Part shown: positions 47,069-58,500 of the stretch, piece after piece
How positions within the stretch are numbered: position 1 is the stretch's first letter
How the letters are laid out: each line of letters opens with the position of its first letter
NCBI GenBank assembly: GCA_015832175.1
Contig: WJXW01000002.1
Location: 2,232,001 to 2,296,000 of the forward strand
Reading direction: 5' to 3'
Source of the DNA: Paraphaeosphaeria minitans
Lineage: Eukaryota > Ascomycota > Dothideomycetes > Pleosporales > Didymosphaeriaceae
Length of the DNA stretch: 64,000 nucleotides
Notes under the pieces: model-generated
Seen by the model: the letters and a program-made list of their open reading frames with translations, nothing else
Databases searched by the model: none
Told to the model about the DNA's origin: nothing
Position numbers and translations under genes: made by a program

Positions 47069-48228
47069 ATGGCATCAACCACGCCTCCTGACGTCGCTGC
47101 AAGAGTTGAAGCCTACATTCCCCGCTTCAAACTCACTCGGCTCTTGAACCAAGACCAAGCAGGCCGCCGTATCTCTCTTCTCGGCACGGTAGACGACCAG
47201 GATGCCCTTCTGATCGCCGAACGCGCCGCTTTCGCTACCGAGTAAGTAACGCCATATCATCATGGAGAACACGAAGCTTTCCACTCGAGTCCAAGGCCTC
47301 AAATCCCCCTCTCACGCAAACCACACACGATAGTAACTTTCTTGCTACCCAGCCACGCCCACCTCTCCGCCTTCCCCACCACCCTCACCAACATAAAAAA
47401 CCTCGGCGCAAACGACATCTACGCATGGTTTCTCGCCAACTCGGCCCCCTGGCCCACCAACCCCGACCCCACCGTCCCAATTCCCCCGGACTACAAACTG
47501 AACCTCATCTATCCCTGCACCCCCAAACACGTCAAAAAATACTCGGCTCAGCCCCTCCGCATCGTCACCGAGACCCCCACTATCTACACCTCCTATATAC
47601 GCCCCTGGATCACCCGCCAGCGCGAAAAAGGCACGCTGAACTGGGTGTTCAACATCATCGAGGGGCGCACGGAGCAGAAAGACGTCATCTACCGCGAAAA
47701 GGGCGCCCAAGACGGGTTCCTCCTGCTGCCGGATCTGAACTGGGACCGCAAGACGGTGGAGAGCCTGCACCTGCTGGGTCTGGTGGAGCGGCGGGACAAG
47801 TGGAGCGTGCGGGATCTGAACAAGGGGGACGTCGCGTGGCTACGGCATGTGCGGGAGAAGCTGCTCGACGCGACGGTGGGACTGTATCCCCGGGTGGAGA
47901 GGGACCAGGTCAAGCTTTACGTGCACTGTGAGCAGCGCTGGGGAGGGGAGCGGGGAGCGCTGTCTAACGCAGAACAGATCAGCCGACGTATCACCATTTT
48001 CACATCCACATCGTGCACGTGCAGCTCGAGGCTGGGGCGACGCAGTCGGTCGGCAAGGCGCTCGGGCTCGATAACATCATTTCGACGCTCGAGAATATGG
48101 AGGGGGGCGACGCCGCGGGCATGCAGGATGTTAGTCTGACGTATCACCTCGGCGAGGCGAGCGAGCTGTGGGAGAAGGTTTTTGGACCACTGAAGGAGGG
48201 GCGCGTGCCTGATGTCGATGCGTTCTGA
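47069..48228 (+). CDS. DCS1: Scavenger mRNA-decapping enzyme DcpS
   Basis: A HIT-family pyrophosphatase that hydrolyses the m7GpppN cap left after 3'-5' mRNA decay. Three exons (47069-47241, 47353-47927, 47978-48228) join to 332 residues. The first intron (111 nt) uses the acceptor CTACCCAG before CCACG; the nearer CGATAG would break the frame. The substrate-binding N-terminal domain holds LGANDIYAWFL. The histidine triad YHHFHIHIVHV has H256, H258 and H260. The second intron (50 nt) interrupts the codon just before YQPTYHHF. The C-terminal helix region GEASELWEKVFGPLKEGRVPD is standard for the family. The gene appears intact. Confidence 0.94.
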
Positions 48229-48394
48229 GGCGTGGACCAGAAAGTGCAGGAGTTGACGAAGGGGGATGCACGGCGATGACGTTGAAATTGGGGCCTGCGT
48301 GTGGTAGATATGGCAGGAACATGGCACTGGACGAGGAACATAATGTTGACCTTGGGTGTCTGAAAGAGACAATGTGGGTTTTGTTATGATCTAG

Positions 48395-48420
48395 ATATAT
48401 ATATATATATATATATATAT
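48395..48420. repeat. (AT)n microsatellite
   Basis: Thirteen AT units in the converging 3' region between the DcpS and GAL10 genes, followed by two CCATATG words. Confidence 0.95.
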
Positions 48421-48570
48421 GCCATATGCCATATGCACGCGTTATGCCCTCCCTCTTGAAGTCGTATACGAAAGTTGAAGAAGAAAGAAAGAAAGAAAAA
48501 AAAACCCCAACCCGCGATATTCCTAATCCCGATTTCCAAAAGGAAAAATCAACCCTCTCGATCGACCACG

Positions 48571-49843
<1,273 letters not shown>

Positions 49844-50398
49844 TGTGTAGATGGGCGGTGAGGGAGAGGTGGGTGAGGGGATTGGGAAACTAGCGAGGTG
49901 GAGAGGTATGGGCAATCAGTTCGGGCGTGTCTGCGTGGTCTCAGGTATTAAAGTCGTGAGCACGGTGATCGACGGTGAAGCTCAACCGCCCCACCACGGG
50001 TTTTCGTGGCGGAAAGATCGCCATTTTGAGAACTAGCGGCTGCCGTGCTTCATCGTCACGTCGCAATTCGTCGCAGTTCGTACACTTCCTGGCAACCTGG
50101 TTGTGTCGATCTTCCTGTACCTGGGCTAATTTACCTGGGGTGCCAGGAACTTTATTCAGCATACCATTGCGGCCTGAGACCTTGTCCATAACTATGCATT
50201 CACCATGCGTGTTGTCCAAGTAATCTAAAATGTATGCTATTCTTGATAAGAACCGGGATAAGGTCAAGAAAATGATACATGAAAGGCATGTCAAGCAAGG
50301 GTTCGGACATGATCTTTTCGGTCTATCTACTACAAATGGCGTTTTGAGCAGCCCATGCAGGTATATAGTTGTGGTCATTGCTTGCGACGATCAACTCT
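49844..50398. other. Intergenic region between GAL10 and ARC1 genes
   Basis: 555 nt. It holds the GAL10 promoter and the 3' end of the next gene. No other feature was recognised. Confidence 0.4.
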
Positions 50399-51795
50399 TT
50401 ATCGCACGGTTGCCCCCTTAAGGGTGGTCACCGTGCAAAGACCCGCTGCGGTCTTCAGCTTCGCAACGCCGGTCTTCTTGTCTGCGCCCTCTCCTGACAG
50501 CTGTGGCACATCCTCCACATTGAAACCAACCTCCAGCGAGTCGGTGGTGGTGAAACCGGGCTGGATAGCCTCCCAAACCTTCTTCTTGGGGTTCAGCACC
50601 GCCTCGGGCTCGCCCTCCCAGCCCTCGAAGAACACCCGATCACCGGCTTTTGAGTCTGCTGGAGGGTTCACAAGCTCCACGGGTCCCTTGTGGCTGTCCT
50701 CTCCCTCGGTAACCTTTGGTGATGCGGCCAGAACCATGGCGCAAGACTTGATGCCACGCATAGTGACGGGCTTTAGATTGCAGACCGTTACGATTTTGCG
50801 GTTCTGCATCTCCTCGAGCGGAATCAGGCCGTTGAGACCCGAGCATACTGTTCGCACAACCTGACCCTCGTATTCGGATGTGTTATCGGTACCGGCGGGG
50901 TCACCGCAGGCGATGGTGCTCACATACAGTGAGTCGGCGTTGGGGTGTCGCTCGGCCTTCAAGATGTGTCCGACGCGAAGATCGATGAGACAGGGTGATA
51001 GCGGCTTCTCGGCTGGAGGTCTGTAACTATGTCAGCACAGGAATACCCTTACAGGGAACGTTCCACGTACGCCTTCTGGGGTTTCGGCTGCTTTGGCTTT
51101 TTCTCCTTCTTCTGGGTCGGCGCACCCTCGGGTGCTCCTCCAGCCTTGCCGGCAACAGTTGAGGCTACGGCTTCGCCGGCTGCTTGCGCCTTGTCCACCA
51201 CCTTCTCCTCCTTGCTCTTCTTATCCCCTGGCGCATTGTCGGCAGTCAGGGATGCCGCCGCATTGGCAGCAGCAGCAGCTTCCTTCTCTTTCTTCTTGCG
51301 CTCCTTCTCGGCCTTTGCGTCGACGGGCTTGATGTTGAAGATGACACTGTCCAAGTCGAGGTGGACTTTGTTTTCCAGCTTCAGGCCGAAGAGTGGCGAG
51401 TTCTGCACAAAGTCGACATGGCGGACAATGTGGTGGTAACCCTGCTCTCCAGTTCGCTCCTCGGGACTCCAATTCGACACTGCGGGCGCGAGCTTCTGGT
51501 AGACGGCAATGTCAGCCACGGAGGGCTTCCCACCGAGGATCGTGGTCCGGCTAGCCAGGTGGGTGTTCAGCGAAGAGAGACGCTCAGCGGCCTTGGCAGC
51601 ATCCTCGCCCTGGGTGGCGACGTGTGCGGCCGAGGTGAGCCATTGGCTGAGCTCGGCCTTTTCGGCGTCGGTGTAGGTGACGGAGGGGAAAAGGGCGTGC
51701 GAGGCCTTGACGGCGTCGGTCTCGGAGGAGGCATTGTTGGGCGCGTGGGTCTTGAGGAAGGCGAGCAAGCTCTCGTCGAGGGTCGCGGTCGCCAT
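50399..51795 (-). CDS. ARC1: Arc1/AIMP1-type tRNA-binding aminoacyl-tRNA synthetase cofactor
   Basis: Arc1-type proteins bind tRNA and deliver it to glutamyl- and methionyl-tRNA synthetases. Exon 1 is 51795-51071 and exon 2 is 51020-50399, with a 50-nt intron (GTACGT...TACAG), giving 448 residues. The N-terminal GST-C-like domain includes ILGGKPSVADIAVYQKL. A long Lys/Ala/Glu-rich linker (KAEKERKKKEKEAAAAANAA) and a KKEKKPKQPKPQK stretch follow. The C-terminal EMAP-II/tRNA-binding OB fold reads DLRVGHILKAERHPNADSLYVS, with VCNLKPVTMRGIKSCAMVLAA. I chose ATG 51795. The frame is open for a further 102 codons to ATG 52101, and that extension is basic and holds a 33-nt repeat, so a second targeted form is possible. 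Confidence 0.92.
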
Positions 51796-51819
51796 GGCGG
51801 GCAGTGCGGGGCGGAAGGA

Positions 51820-51952
51820 GGGTACCAGCAGCGGCTGTCGCGGGGTGAAGAAGGTTACCAGGAGTGGCCGTCGCGGGGTGAAGAAGGTCACCAGGAGTGG
51901 ACGTAGTGGGGTGAGGAAGTTTATTAGTAGTGGCTGTAGCGGGGTAAAGAAG
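51820..51952. repeat. 33-bp minisatellite, four diverged copies
   Basis: A unit close to CGGGGTGAAGAAGGTTACCA plus 13 further bases is repeated four times just upstream of the ARC1 ATG. The last two copies are more diverged. The length is a multiple of three, and on the minus strand it keeps one frame open (FFTPRRPLLVT-like units). Confidence 0.88.
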
Positions 51953-52364
51953 GCAGGCACAGAGTGGCCGGGGGCGAGAGCTGCGGTGTGAAGTCGCGTG
52001 GGATCTGCGTATAACGGTCGTGAGCGTAGTGGGTGCCTCTGGAGGGAGGATTGAGAAAGAGAGCTCCGTGGACGAGCAGCAGAGAGATTGTGGATGCGCA
52101 TAGCCGCCAACGTGACTCGACGGAATAAATGTGCACCTCAGCTGCAGCATCTCCACCGGGGGGTCTTCTGCTGCAACGCCGCCACGCACAGGCCCCGTCG
52201 CATCTAATCGCTCCTCGGTGACGGCAGCCGGTCGTCTGCTCTTGGTTGCAAATGCGATTCATACCTACAGCTTCTATCGTGCCACGATGGGGTTGCAATT
52301 GCGCCGGTGAATCTATTGTGTATGCAAGCATGGGTCATGGGTGTTGTGCGTGTGACGCCACTGC
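51953..52364. other. Intergenic/5' leader upstream of the ARC1 gene
   Basis: It includes the upstream in-frame ATG at 52101 on the minus strand and presumably the ARC1 promoter. No separate gene is visible. Confidence 0.35.
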
Positions 52365-52880
52365 GAGGCGGGCAGACAGGCGGGTAGGCAGGCGGGTAGG
52401 CAGGCAGGCAGGCAGGCGGGTAGGTGATGTCAATGACGGACGCTGCCACTGGTGTTGCTACGTGATGAGGCAGGCAGGCAGGCAGGCAGGCATCTATGTA
52501 GGTAGGTAGGTACAGGCAGGCAGGCAGGCACGCACGCACGCAGGTAGGTACGGCAGGCACCCAGATAAGTACGGCAGGCACGCAGGTAGGTACGGCAGGC
52601 ACCCAGATAAGTACGGCAAGCACGCAGGTAGGTACGGCAGGCACGTAGGTAGGTACGGCAGGCACGTAGGTAGGTACGGCAGGCACCCAGATAAGTACGG
52701 CAAGCACGCAGGTAGGTACGGCAGGCACGTAGGTAGGTACGGCAGGCACCCAGATAAGTACAGCAGGCACGCAGGTAGGTACGGCAGGCACCCAGATAAG
52801 TACGGCAGGCACGCAGGTAGGTACAGGCAGGCACGCAGGTAGGTACGGCAGGCACGTAGGGACCTGCCTACCTACCCCGC
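52365..52880. repeat. 21-bp minisatellite and GGCA/GGTA tracts
   Basis: Short GGCA/GGTA tracts (52365-52424 and about 52468-52545) lead into an array of about 15 units of 21 bp. Two variants are intermixed: GTACGGCAGGCACGCAGGTA plus G, and GTACGGCAGGCACCCAGATA plus A; a CACGTAGG variant also occurs. Frames across it encode only RAC-type repeats. It ends about 75 nt before the UCH start codon. Confidence 0.93.
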
Positions 52881-52954
52881 CACCGCGTCGCGGACCTACC
52901 TACAAGAAAGAGCCCCCGCCATACCGAAACCTCTCTCGACTCACCCCCAAAATC

Positions 52955-53812
52955 ATGGCATTGGAACCTCTTTCCCGCCAGGGAAAGAAGAGCTTCATCC
53001 CTCTGGGTACCGCCACTGCCTGCATGTCGAGAGCCACGCTGACGGTTTGCTAGAGAACAATCCCGAGGTGATGAGCGCGCTCGTGCACAAGCTTGGCCTC
53101 AGCAAGAAGCTCGACTTCCACGATGTTTTCACCATCGACGAGCCCGAGTTGCTCTCCTTTGTGCCCCGCCCCGCCCATGCCCTGCTCCTGATCTTTCCGG
53201 TCAATGAGACATACGAAAAGTTCCGCATCGAAGAGGACAAAGACCGCCCAGAGTATGAGGGCAGCGGTCCTGACGAGGAGGTCGTCTGGTACAAGCAGAC
53301 CATCAGCAACGCTTGCGGCTTGATGGGCCTGCTGCATGGAGTCTCCAATGGCACCGCACGAGACCATGTTGGTTCGTACCACCCTTCGCTGAATCCCATC
53401 TGCCACGTAGATCCTGATTGACGCTCCAGATCCTGATTCGAACCTGGCCCATCTGCTGCGCGAGGCCATCCCCCTCAAGCCCGAAGAGCGTGCCCAGCTA
53501 CTCTATGAGTCGGACGCCCTGGAAGCCGCACACCAAGAGGCCGGAACCAGAGGCGACACAGCCGCCCCAGCCGCCGAAGCCGATGTCGACTTGCACTACG
53601 TGTGCTTCGTCAAGTCGAAGAACAACAACTTGTGGGAGATGGATGGCCGTCGTAAAGGCCCCCTCAATCGTGGCCAGCTTGCTGCCGACGAGGATGTGCT
53701 CAGCGACACGGCCTTGAATCTTGGTGTACGGGGTTTCCTCAAACGCGAGGCAGCAGCGGGCGGGGGCGACTTGCGCTTCTCGTTGATCGTCCTTGCTGAA
53801 TCGTTTGATTGA
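52955..53812 (+). CDS. YUH1: Ubiquitin carboxyl-terminal hydrolase, UCH family
   Basis: A cysteine protease that removes small adducts from the C-terminus of ubiquitin/NEDD8. Three exons (52955-53006, 53054-53371, 53430-53812) join to 250 residues. Catalytic residues are in place: oxyanion Gln99 and Cys105 in YKQTISNACGLMG, His179 in DLHYVCFV and Asp195 in LWEMDGRRKGP. The start ATG lies just past the 21-bp minisatellite. The second intron has a GTTCGT donor, weaker than usual, but the phases demand it. The length and domain order are standard for yeast Yuh1/UCHL3. Confidence 0.94.
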
Positions 53813-54455
53813 AAGCACAGCGAGGCGCTTGCATGGTCCCGAAGCTTGGAGACATGGCCGAAAGCGGCAAGTCTTGAAGGATACCGCGCGGCAAGCTCGC
53901 TGTCTTACGGTTGATGAAATGAGTACCGAAGTGCTTTCGAAGCTAACGTCATGTCTTTGAAAGTTTCATTGCACGTTGGGGGGAGGAGCGTCAGCAAATC
54001 GATTTCCGAGAAATTACCAACAAAGCGTCCCTGATAGAGGACCAATCGTCTTCGCATAACATATGAATAGCACCTCAAAAGCTAGCCCCGGGCAGGTCGA
54101 TGTTCATCTACCATGTATTTCAATTTGCGACAACCTCACGGGTGTCGGCTTGTTTGCGCGGGATCGCTACCAAATACTAGGGCGCGTTTCCATTCCTTCA
54201 TGTCTTGCTGTTTCCGGCATACTCGTCCCTCTAGATTCCATTGGAACCCGAGCCTGCCAGTACTGATGAATTAACGTAGCAACGAGTGCTGTCAGAAACA
54301 CGTACGATTTATCTCACTTGCTGTCGTAGAATCAGCACCCACCCACTCACCCCCGACAAGCATTCAAGACGTTTATATATCCTTCATACCGCCTGCCGCG
54401 TTTACGAGGAGTCAGTTGGTACCCGTTCGCAGATGAAGACCCACAACGGATCAGC
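53813..54455. other. Promoter/intergenic region upstream of the GPCR gene
   Basis: 643 nt with no supported gene. Confidence 0.4.
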
Positions 54456-56499
54456 ATGCCGAGCGTCAATAGAATCAATTGCATGCGACGATCCTCCGAC
54501 ATCTCCTCGTTGATCTACCATTATGCGCCCATGCTATTTGCAGCAGGCTCTCTTTTCACAAAAGCCATCTCCTCTCCCTTACCGAATGTGGCGCACTACA
54601 ACGGTCCTTCATCTTCCAAGCTGTACGACGATCGGAGAACCTACAACGTGAGGATCGCTGCGGCGACCTGCGCCGCCATCAGTATGGTGGCCGCGTTCAC
54701 CGTCTTCTACTGGTTTTGTCGCATGCAGAAACGCTTTCGCCATAGGTGCGTGAAAGGCCATAACGGCATCGGTTTTCTTACATTGACTGTGCCCAGACTC
54801 ATCATGCTTTTGATCTTTGGAGATCTGATGAAGGCGATGTGGCTATTGTTACAGGCGGTCGTATCGATTGCTCGGGGGACTATAGTCACAGAGAGTGCCT
54901 TTTGCCAGTCTAGTGGGTTTCTCGTGCAGTTTGGCACGGAAGCAAGTGGTCAGTCGAAGCGAAAGCCGCATCCACATCATCTACTGACATCGCATCGCAG
55001 ACTTTGCCGTGCTCTGCATTGCAGTGCACAGCGCGTTACAAGTGTTCCGACCTTCGAATGTAGTTCACTCGGACGGACTGTATCCATACCGGTACTATGT
55101 GTACGTCGGTGCCCTTGTAATTCCCGCCATCATGGCTGCCTTGGCATTCATCAATCCGCGATGGGGTTACATGTCGCAGGGCCCTTATTGCTCGCTTCCG
55201 TTGAGACCATTCTGGTACCGACTTGCGCTGCAATGGATCCCCCGCTATTTGATTGCTATAATCATCCTCGGCCTTGCGATTGCGATCTATGCTCATGTGG
55301 GCTTTGAATTTCGCGCACTGTCGAATCCCATCAAAGAGACCAAGCCGTCCATCTCAACCTTGACTCCCATGCTGTCTGTCGGAAGCCCAGAGAATAGTTC
55401 TGCAACTGGTCCGGAGATGTCGCAGTATCAGGTGAGCCAGTTCCGTAGAGGCTCTTCGGTGGTATCCATGATTGGGGCATCACGCAGAGCATCTGCCATC
55501 GCCTCAGTGGACTCTCACACCAACACCGCCAATGACACCGCTCGCGCGCCTTCGGTCCCAGGCAGTCCACACACAGTGGGTCACTGGCACATGCTTCCGC
55601 AATTGCAGACCTATGATACCGCCAATACCGCCAATGCATCCAGCATCGAGCAGGGAAACGACATTCACCACAATGTCCGCGACGACAACTCCGACGGAAA
55701 CACCTCTCCACTTTCAGATGCTCCTTCCCAGCACCTGCAACGCCAACAAACCCAGAAACGGGCCCGAATCCACCGCCAACTCCGCCTCATGTTCATATAC
55801 CCCATCGTCTACGTGCTTGTCTGGCTCTTCCCCTTCATCAACCATTGCATGACCTATACAGACCAGTTCGCCGCACGCCCAGTCTACTGGCTGTCCATGA
55901 TCAACGTCATCTGTGTGACTTCCATGGGCGCCATCGACTGCCTAATCTTCTCCCTCCGTGAGCGCCCCTGGCGCCACATCCCCTCCTCCGACGGCTCCTT
56001 CCTCTGCTCTTTTGTCTGGTGGCGCACATCCGCGAAACCGAACGGCGTGCTCGTCCCTTCACGCGTGCGCCCGAGCGGACTTGTACACCGAGCGAACGCG
56101 GAAGCTAATCCAGACACGCCGCATGCGCGGGCGGAGCCAGGCTGGAAAGACAGCGTGATACGTGCGGGGAGGAATGTGGGGACACATAGCAGGACGAGTG
56201 GTAGTAGCTCGGATCAGGCGAAGACACAGGCTTGGATGGCAAGGACGAGATTAGAGCTGGAGAAGGAGGATAGAAGGGTTTCAAAGGGAATGCACTGGGG
56301 GGAGGAGACGAGCCGAACGCCGAAAGCCAGGGTGGAAACGGCGTTGACAGGGTTGGCGACGATCGAGAGTCCGGAGGAGGAGAAGAGGGTGGAGCTCGGG
56401 GTGGAGGAGCATGAAGGGAGTGGTGATGTTGAGGGGGACCAAGAACGAGGGGATGGGATGAGTGGGAGTAGTGGCGGTGTGGTAATCGAGCGGAAGTGA
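54456..56499 (+). CDS. GPR1: G-protein-coupled receptor, Gpr1/Git3 (glucose/nutrient sensing) type
   Basis: Fungal Git3/Gpr1 receptors couple to the Gpa2-type G alpha and cAMP signalling. Two exons (54456-54948, 55001-56499) with a 52-nt intron (GTCAGT...GCAG) give 663 residues. Five hydrophobic segments lie in the first 290 residues. A long Ser/Thr/Asn-rich third cytoplasmic loop follows, encoded at about 55330-55740. It leads into RARIHRQLRLMFIYPIVYVLVWLFPF, then segment 6, segment 7 and SLRERPWRHIP. The tail is charged and disordered. The large third loop and the Git3_C-like end are typical of Gpr1. ATG 54526 is an alternative start. Ligand specificity cannot be told from sequence. Confidence 0.88.
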
Positions 56500-58500
56500 G
56501 TGGGTTGGATGGTGCTAACGGCTGTTGCATTGGAATGGATTTGGGCTTTGGTCAGGGCTCAAGGTTTCGGTTCGTATGGGTGTTGCAGGTATGCATTTAG
56601 AGGGCTGGCCAGCCTCCAGTAATGTCTAGTCGTCGTCATTTGAGTTGAGCACCATCAAAATTATGGAAGCTCTACAATAAACCCACTTGTGTTGGAGGGA
56701 AGTGCGTCCTACTTAGTACTAGCGTTCGCTGACATGTGAATTCCGGCATAGCAAACCAACCCCCTCCCTCTTGCACCACATCTCAACAATCTAAAGATCG
56801 ACCATCGTGCCTCACCTTCGATCGGATCTTGATTTTTCCACCACAAAAAAGCGTATGCTTCGGTCTTGCAGCTCACACCATATCAACGCAGAGAAAGACA
56901 CACCATACCTACACACTGGAGAATCCCATGTCACCAAGGGACCTGATGCCTACAGTTGACGTGAGGTTGTATTGCATACCCTTGGCTATATCTTGTCGCC
57001 GTACACCATCCACCACGTGTGGACGAGAAGGTCCGCGTGATAACGTCTTGCAGCGGAGAGCAGATTGATGCTGCAGGTGGTCGCCGACCTTATGCAGTAG
57101 GTACGGTAGGTACGGTATGGCGGGCCGCGTTCGCTTGCGGCGTCGTACCTAACAGTTCTGCGGGATCGCCAGCAGGGAAACCGGCCACCTCACCTAATAT
57201 GGATGTATACACTTGCCGTGCGAGCTGAACGGCACCTCGATCAGACGAGAAGGCTTGAGTTTAGCATAGCACCTACTTACTTTGTCAGTGTCTATGCCGA
57301 AATGGTGCAGTACCTAGCAGTGTGCTGCGGCTGATGCTAGCGACGTTGATCCGGCTCCTCGCCAGACATCCCCCACCAATACCACCACCAACGCACGCAA
57401 TTTCGCCAATCCTAGTCGTCCAATACCGCACGCGCCTACTGATTTCTTGAGGCTGGCTGAGGCCATATTCTCTGGATCGTAAAGGCGACCACGCTGTGGT
57501 TCTTCGCCTACCAAGGCACCATCGCGCAGCTACCGAAATGAAGTGTGTATTCAATGGCGTGAAGGCTTCAGAGACTGGACTCCGATGGTACACTATCAGC
57601 TCATCCCGAGGGTACATCACAACTGTCTGTCTGTAGCCGGGTGTTAGTCATGGCTTGCCGACTGCTTCCGCACTGCCGTTCTACAGTCACTCTCCGGAGA
57701 TAGCACATAGGCGAGCAGTATGTGATGAGTTCCATCGAGTCTATCCCGCATGCGGGGCACGATGCAGTGGTGGACGATTCGTGTATGAGGGGATGTCTAG
57801 TCCATCATCGACTACCATTGTCAACGATGCTTGATTCGACACCCGGACGTCTCAGACACCGACTGCACGTCTTCAGACTTTAAGGATCAGCTTCAAGCCA
57901 GCTATACAAGGAAACGATCACACCCACTTCACCTCTGTTTCGTTGAAAGCAAAATCATGTGAAGTTCATGTGCAACTGCGTGCGGAGATAGTCGAGCACG
58001 CAGCAGCTGCGTCCACTTCCTAATATGGCGTGACTCAGTTGGTGGCGTCCAATCTGCACGAAACAGACGCATGGGTTGACAAGTAACGAAAGCTGAGTAT
58101 ACGAGAAAGGGTAACCGCTACCTAACCAATAAATGGTTTCAACGATCGTTACGCGAGTTCAGCTGGCTTGTTCTACTGATCATAGCTCCAATGGGCAGTA
58201 CCTATGGACCTGGGTGTTGAAGGTTTGATGGTCTCACAGCAAGCTTTCTTTTCAGCATTGGTACGTGCAGGCAGCCACTTGGACTCTCTCTAATTCTGGG
58301 CTGCACTCCGAAAGACCCATGAGCCGAAGCTGAGAAATCCAAGTTGATCTGCATTGCATTGCACTTCATTGAAACCAGTATTGCGCCGGAAACTATGCAA
58401 TCGCTAACAGCCAGCCAGCCACCTAAGCCATGGCTGATCGGCGATAGCGACGTGCTATTTACACTTTCCATCTCTCTAGCAAACCCCATCGTTATCATTT
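56500..58500. other. 2-kb intergenic region
   Basis: No gene is supported on either strand. There is a GGTACGGTAGGTACGGTA tract near 57100. The final part must contain the promoter of the NLR-like gene. Confidence 0.45.

Noticed and set aside
52204..52855. Three overlapping frames encoding RAC/PAVPT/LPYL-type repeats
   Set aside because: All three minus-strand frames are open only because the unit length is 21 bp; this is a minisatellite artefact.
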